Source: Lachnospiraceae bacterium
GTDB lineage: Bacteria; Bacillota_A; Clostridia; Lachnospirales; Lachnospiraceae
Length of the DNA stretch: 7,358 nt
Reading direction: 5' to 3'
NCBI GenBank assembly: GCA_017416505.1
Contig: JAFQCI010000054.1
Location: 1-7,358 of the forward strand
The translations under genes were made by a program, and so were the position numbers. How positions within the stretch are numbered: position 1 is the stretch's first letter; every line of letters starts with the position of its first letter. The notes under the pieces were generated by a model. It saw nothing but the letters and a program-made list of their open reading frames with translations. It had not been told where the DNA came from and did no database searches. Below are positions 6,509-7,358 of this stretch, one piece after another.

Positions 6509-6657
6509 GAACGATGGCGACGAGGGCAATTGATAAAGGAATGCCAATAGAGCAGGTGCAAAAGCTCTTGGGACATTCGCAGATTGACACGACTATGCAG
6601 TATGCAATCGTAAATCAAACAAATGTAAAGACATCTCATCAGAAATTTATTGCGTAA
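6502..6657 (+). pseudogene. XerD-like tyrosine recombinase, severed 3' end
   Basis: This is the continuation of the gene that begins at 2226. After the shared Phe-Arg it reads RRTMATRAIDKGMPIEQVQ, then LLGHSQIDTTMQY, and ends HQKFIA with TAA at 6655-6657. In reconstructed numbering it supplies H296 and nucleophile Y305, exactly nine residues apart as in XerD, and completes a 322-residue enzyme. It has no start codon or ribosome site of its own at the junction. An internal ATG (6514) exists but lacks a convincing ribosome site. No decay is seen (no stops or frameshifts), which suggests a recent insertion or a reversible state. Confidence 0.92.
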
Positions 6658-6672
6658 GCGGTTTCGGATTTG

Positions 6673-6701
6673 TTGACGGAGAAAAAACTTAGTGGTATTA
6701 T
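6673..6701 (+). promoter_or_regulatory. Promoter for the plus-strand antisense RNA
   Basis: TTGACG (6673-6678), a 17-bp spacer and TATTAT (6696-6701). An overlapping TATAAT at 6699-6704 would give a 20-bp spacer. Transcription would begin near 6708 and run towards the toxin stop codon. Confidence 0.6.
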
Positions 6702-6707
6702 AATAAT

Positions 6708-6800
6708 TGAAAAAAGGTGCTACCGATAGACGGTTAGCCTGAATAATTAGTAGTTATAATAATAACCGCCAAGTTTTCTCAGGACAGGGCGGTTATTTTT
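6708..6800 (+). ncRNA. Candidate antisense RNA antitoxin, about 93 nt
   Basis: A short untranslated transcript is predicted from the promoter at 6673-6701 to the hairpin terminator ending near 6800. It is complementary to the 3' untranslated region and stop codon of the minus-strand toxin mRNA, the convergent arrangement of type I toxin-antitoxin loci. It begins with GGTGCTACC (6716-6724), which also matches the sense of the toxin mRNA 5' end, so it may compete with the mRNA's own 5'-3' pairing. The start site is inferred from promoter spacing. Confidence 0.5.
6761..6800 (+). terminator. Intrinsic terminator of the antisense RNA
   Basis: AATAACCGCC (6761-6770) pairs perfectly with GGCGGTTATT (6788-6797), with a 17-nt loop, followed by TTT and a U-rich stretch. 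It overlaps the toxin stop codon. The same stem exists on the minus strand but lacks a clear T run there. Confidence 0.75.
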
Positions 6801-6891
6801 GTGTTCTGTTATTCTTTCCAAACGAATAGCCAAGGCTGAAACAGGTTAAACATAGACTGATAACAGCAATTAAGCTTTCGATAGTTAGCAT
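6793..6891 (-). CDS. Small hydrophobic type I toxin-like membrane peptide, 32 residues
   Basis: The peptide starts MLTIESLIAVISLCLTCF and ends in the polar basic tail GKNNRTQK. One membrane helix (about residues 5-24) followed by a charged tail is typical of type I toxins and of the small 'holin-like toxin' peptides of Clostridia. ATG at 6891 has AGGAGG nine bases upstream (plus-strand 6901-6906), a consensus promoter at 7002-7030, a structured leader of about 105 nt and a convergent antisense RNA. It lies on the strand opposite to every other gene here, between the recombinase remnant and hsdS. Family assignment is from general resemblance. Toxicity is inferred from architecture; a small regulatory or structural membrane peptide is the alternative. 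Confidence 0.75.
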   Translation of the reverse strand: MLTIESLIAVISLCLTCFSLGYSFGKNNRTQK

Positions 6892-6900
6892 AAGCAAAGT

Positions 6901-6960
6901 CCTCCTCAGTAAAGATTTCTGCAAGCAGATATCTATGTAATCGGAGGTCACAGTCCTCCG
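6901..6960 (-). promoter_or_regulatory. Toxin leader with Shine-Dalgarno and competing hairpin
   Basis: On the minus strand CGGAGG (6960-6955) pairs with CCTCCG (6947-6942) over a 7-nt loop. The same CCTCC can instead pair with the real ribosome site AGGAGG (6906-6901). This gives two exclusive folds that could switch toxin translation on or off (inference). Confidence 0.55.
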
Positions 6961-7001
6961 TAGAAGACTAACCGCCTACCGTAAATGGTAGCACCCAGAA
7001 T

Positions 7002-7030
7002 AGGATAACAAACATATGTTTACATGTCAA
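7002..7030 (-). promoter_or_regulatory. Consensus promoter of the toxin gene
   Basis: On the minus strand TTGACA (7030-7025), a 17-bp spacer and TATCCT (7007-7002). The predicted start is near 6996-6994, so the mRNA begins GGGTGCTACC, the bases that pair with its own 3' end. Confidence 0.8.
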
Positions 7031-7125
7031 GAATGGACTTGAGATAAAATATAAAAAGTATTTTTAAAATATAACAGCAGGATGCAATAATTATTATTCT
7101 ATAAAGAATGAGTAATATCTATTAG

Positions 7126-7155
7126 TTGCTAACGAAATATAGATTTGGGTAGGAT
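7126..7155 (+). promoter_or_regulatory. Weak candidate promoter for hsdS
   Basis: TTGCTA (7126-7131), 18 bp, TAGGAT (7150-7155), with hsdS starting at 7187. The match is modest. It is the best I see in 7031-7186, which otherwise holds only AT-rich DNA without a gene. Confidence 0.25.
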
Positions 7156-7186
7156 ATCATCAATTCGGATTTGCAGGGATAAATAA

Positions 7187-7358
7187 ATGAGATTAAAAGA
7201 TGTATGTACTGTCTTTACTGATGGCGATTGGATTGAAAGCAAAGACCAATCGGAGGAAGGCATCCGATTGGTTCAAACCGGAAATATTGGTGAAGGCATA
7301 TATTTAGAGAAAGAATCAAGAGCAAAGTATATTTCTGAAGATACTTTTAAACGGTTAA
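7187..7358 (+). CDS. hsdS: HsdS specificity subunit, 5' end (continues at base 1 if the molecule is circular)
   Basis: ATG 7187 opens MRLKDVCTVFTDGDWIESK, a typical HsdS N-terminus entering TRD1, and the frame is still open at the window end. From 7218 on it is identical to bases 1-141, in the same frame. Joining it to base 1 (7187-7217 plus 1-1145) gives 1176 nt, 391 residues and a stop, with no break. A weak ribosome site (CAGGGA) lies about ten bases upstream. If the repeat is instead a second hsdS copy, its later TRD could differ from the first; the window cannot tell. No hsdM precedes it, which is unusual because hsdS normally follows hsdM closely. Confidence 0.92.
   Translation, partial: MRLKDVCTVFTDGDWIESKDQSEEGIRLVQTGNIGEGIYLEKESRAKYISEDTFKRL
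7218..7358 (+). repeat. Exact 141-bp terminal direct repeat, right copy
   Basis: Identical to 1-141. See the left copy for interpretation. Confidence 0.97.

Larger units (their letters stand above)
6716..6995. repeat. Long inverted repeat bracketing the toxin transcription unit
   Basis: GGTGCTACC (6716-6724) is inverted at 6987-6995 and GGTTAG (6732-6737) is inverted at 6968-6973. In the minus-strand mRNA these place the extreme 5' end opposite the 3' end, where a T6-type tract follows (A-rich 6710-6715 on the plus strand). This resembles the 5'-3' clamp of type I toxin mRNAs. Confidence 0.65.

Noticed and set aside
6408..6639. Short minus-strand reading frames with the peptide FRNHIFYEIQTF
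   Set aside because: The peptide is shared with the end of the 3104 frame only because both read the same terminal inverted repeat; they are not genes.
7031..7186. Possible extra small gene before hsdS
   Set aside because: ATGs here run into stops within a few codons on the plus strand, and no ribosome site is present.
1..7358. CRISPR array, tRNA or rRNA
   Set aside because: No regularly spaced repeats with unique spacers and no recognisable tRNA cloverleaf or rRNA sequence were seen.

Overview
The window is AT-rich with strong GGAGG ribosome binding sites. Its gene families (HsdS, a DUF3990-type protein and its usual kind of partner, a XerD-like recombinase, a very small Clostridia-type membrane peptide) suggest a Gram-positive gut Firmicute, most likely Clostridia/Lachnospiraceae. 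The taxonomy is inferred from gene style only. The first 141 bases are repeated exactly as the last 141, and the type I restriction-modification specificity gene hsdS reads through this overlap in frame. The window is therefore best read as a circular assembly of 7217 bp, or as one unit of a direct or tandem repeat. It is not a linear piece with two unrelated ends.

Layout: hsdS starts at 7187, passes through the overlap and ends at 1145, giving an intact 391-residue two-TRD subunit. It is followed tightly by a DUF3990 protein (1158-1622) and, 2 nt later, an unassigned partner (1625-2080). A XerD-like tyrosine recombinase gene starts at 2226. It is cut at its HxxR active-site codons by a 3.46-kb recombinase-in-trio (RIT) element (about 3039-6501), and its last 49 codons resume at 6508-6657. 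The RIT element holds three overlapping tyrosine recombinase genes (ritA, ritB, ritC), 36-bp perfect terminal inverted repeats and elaborate palindromes built from the 9-mer AAATCCAAA.

Between the recombinase remnant and hsdS (6658-7186) lies a compact candidate type I toxin-antitoxin locus. A 32-residue hydrophobic peptide is encoded on the minus strand, with a consensus promoter and a structured leader. A convergent short antisense RNA on the plus strand has its own promoter and terminator.

How the parts may work together (inference): recombinases beside hsdS genes often shuffle target-recognition domains. Here the local recombinase is inactivated by an insertion exactly in its catalytic motif. 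Both junctions carry TT(C/T)AGA, so clean excision would restore a 322-residue recombinase. The element could thus act as a switch that freezes or releases hsdS rearrangement. Joining the element ends on paper gives a 94-bp perfect palindrome, a striking candidate attachment site. No hsdM, hsdR or replication gene is present in the 7217 bp.
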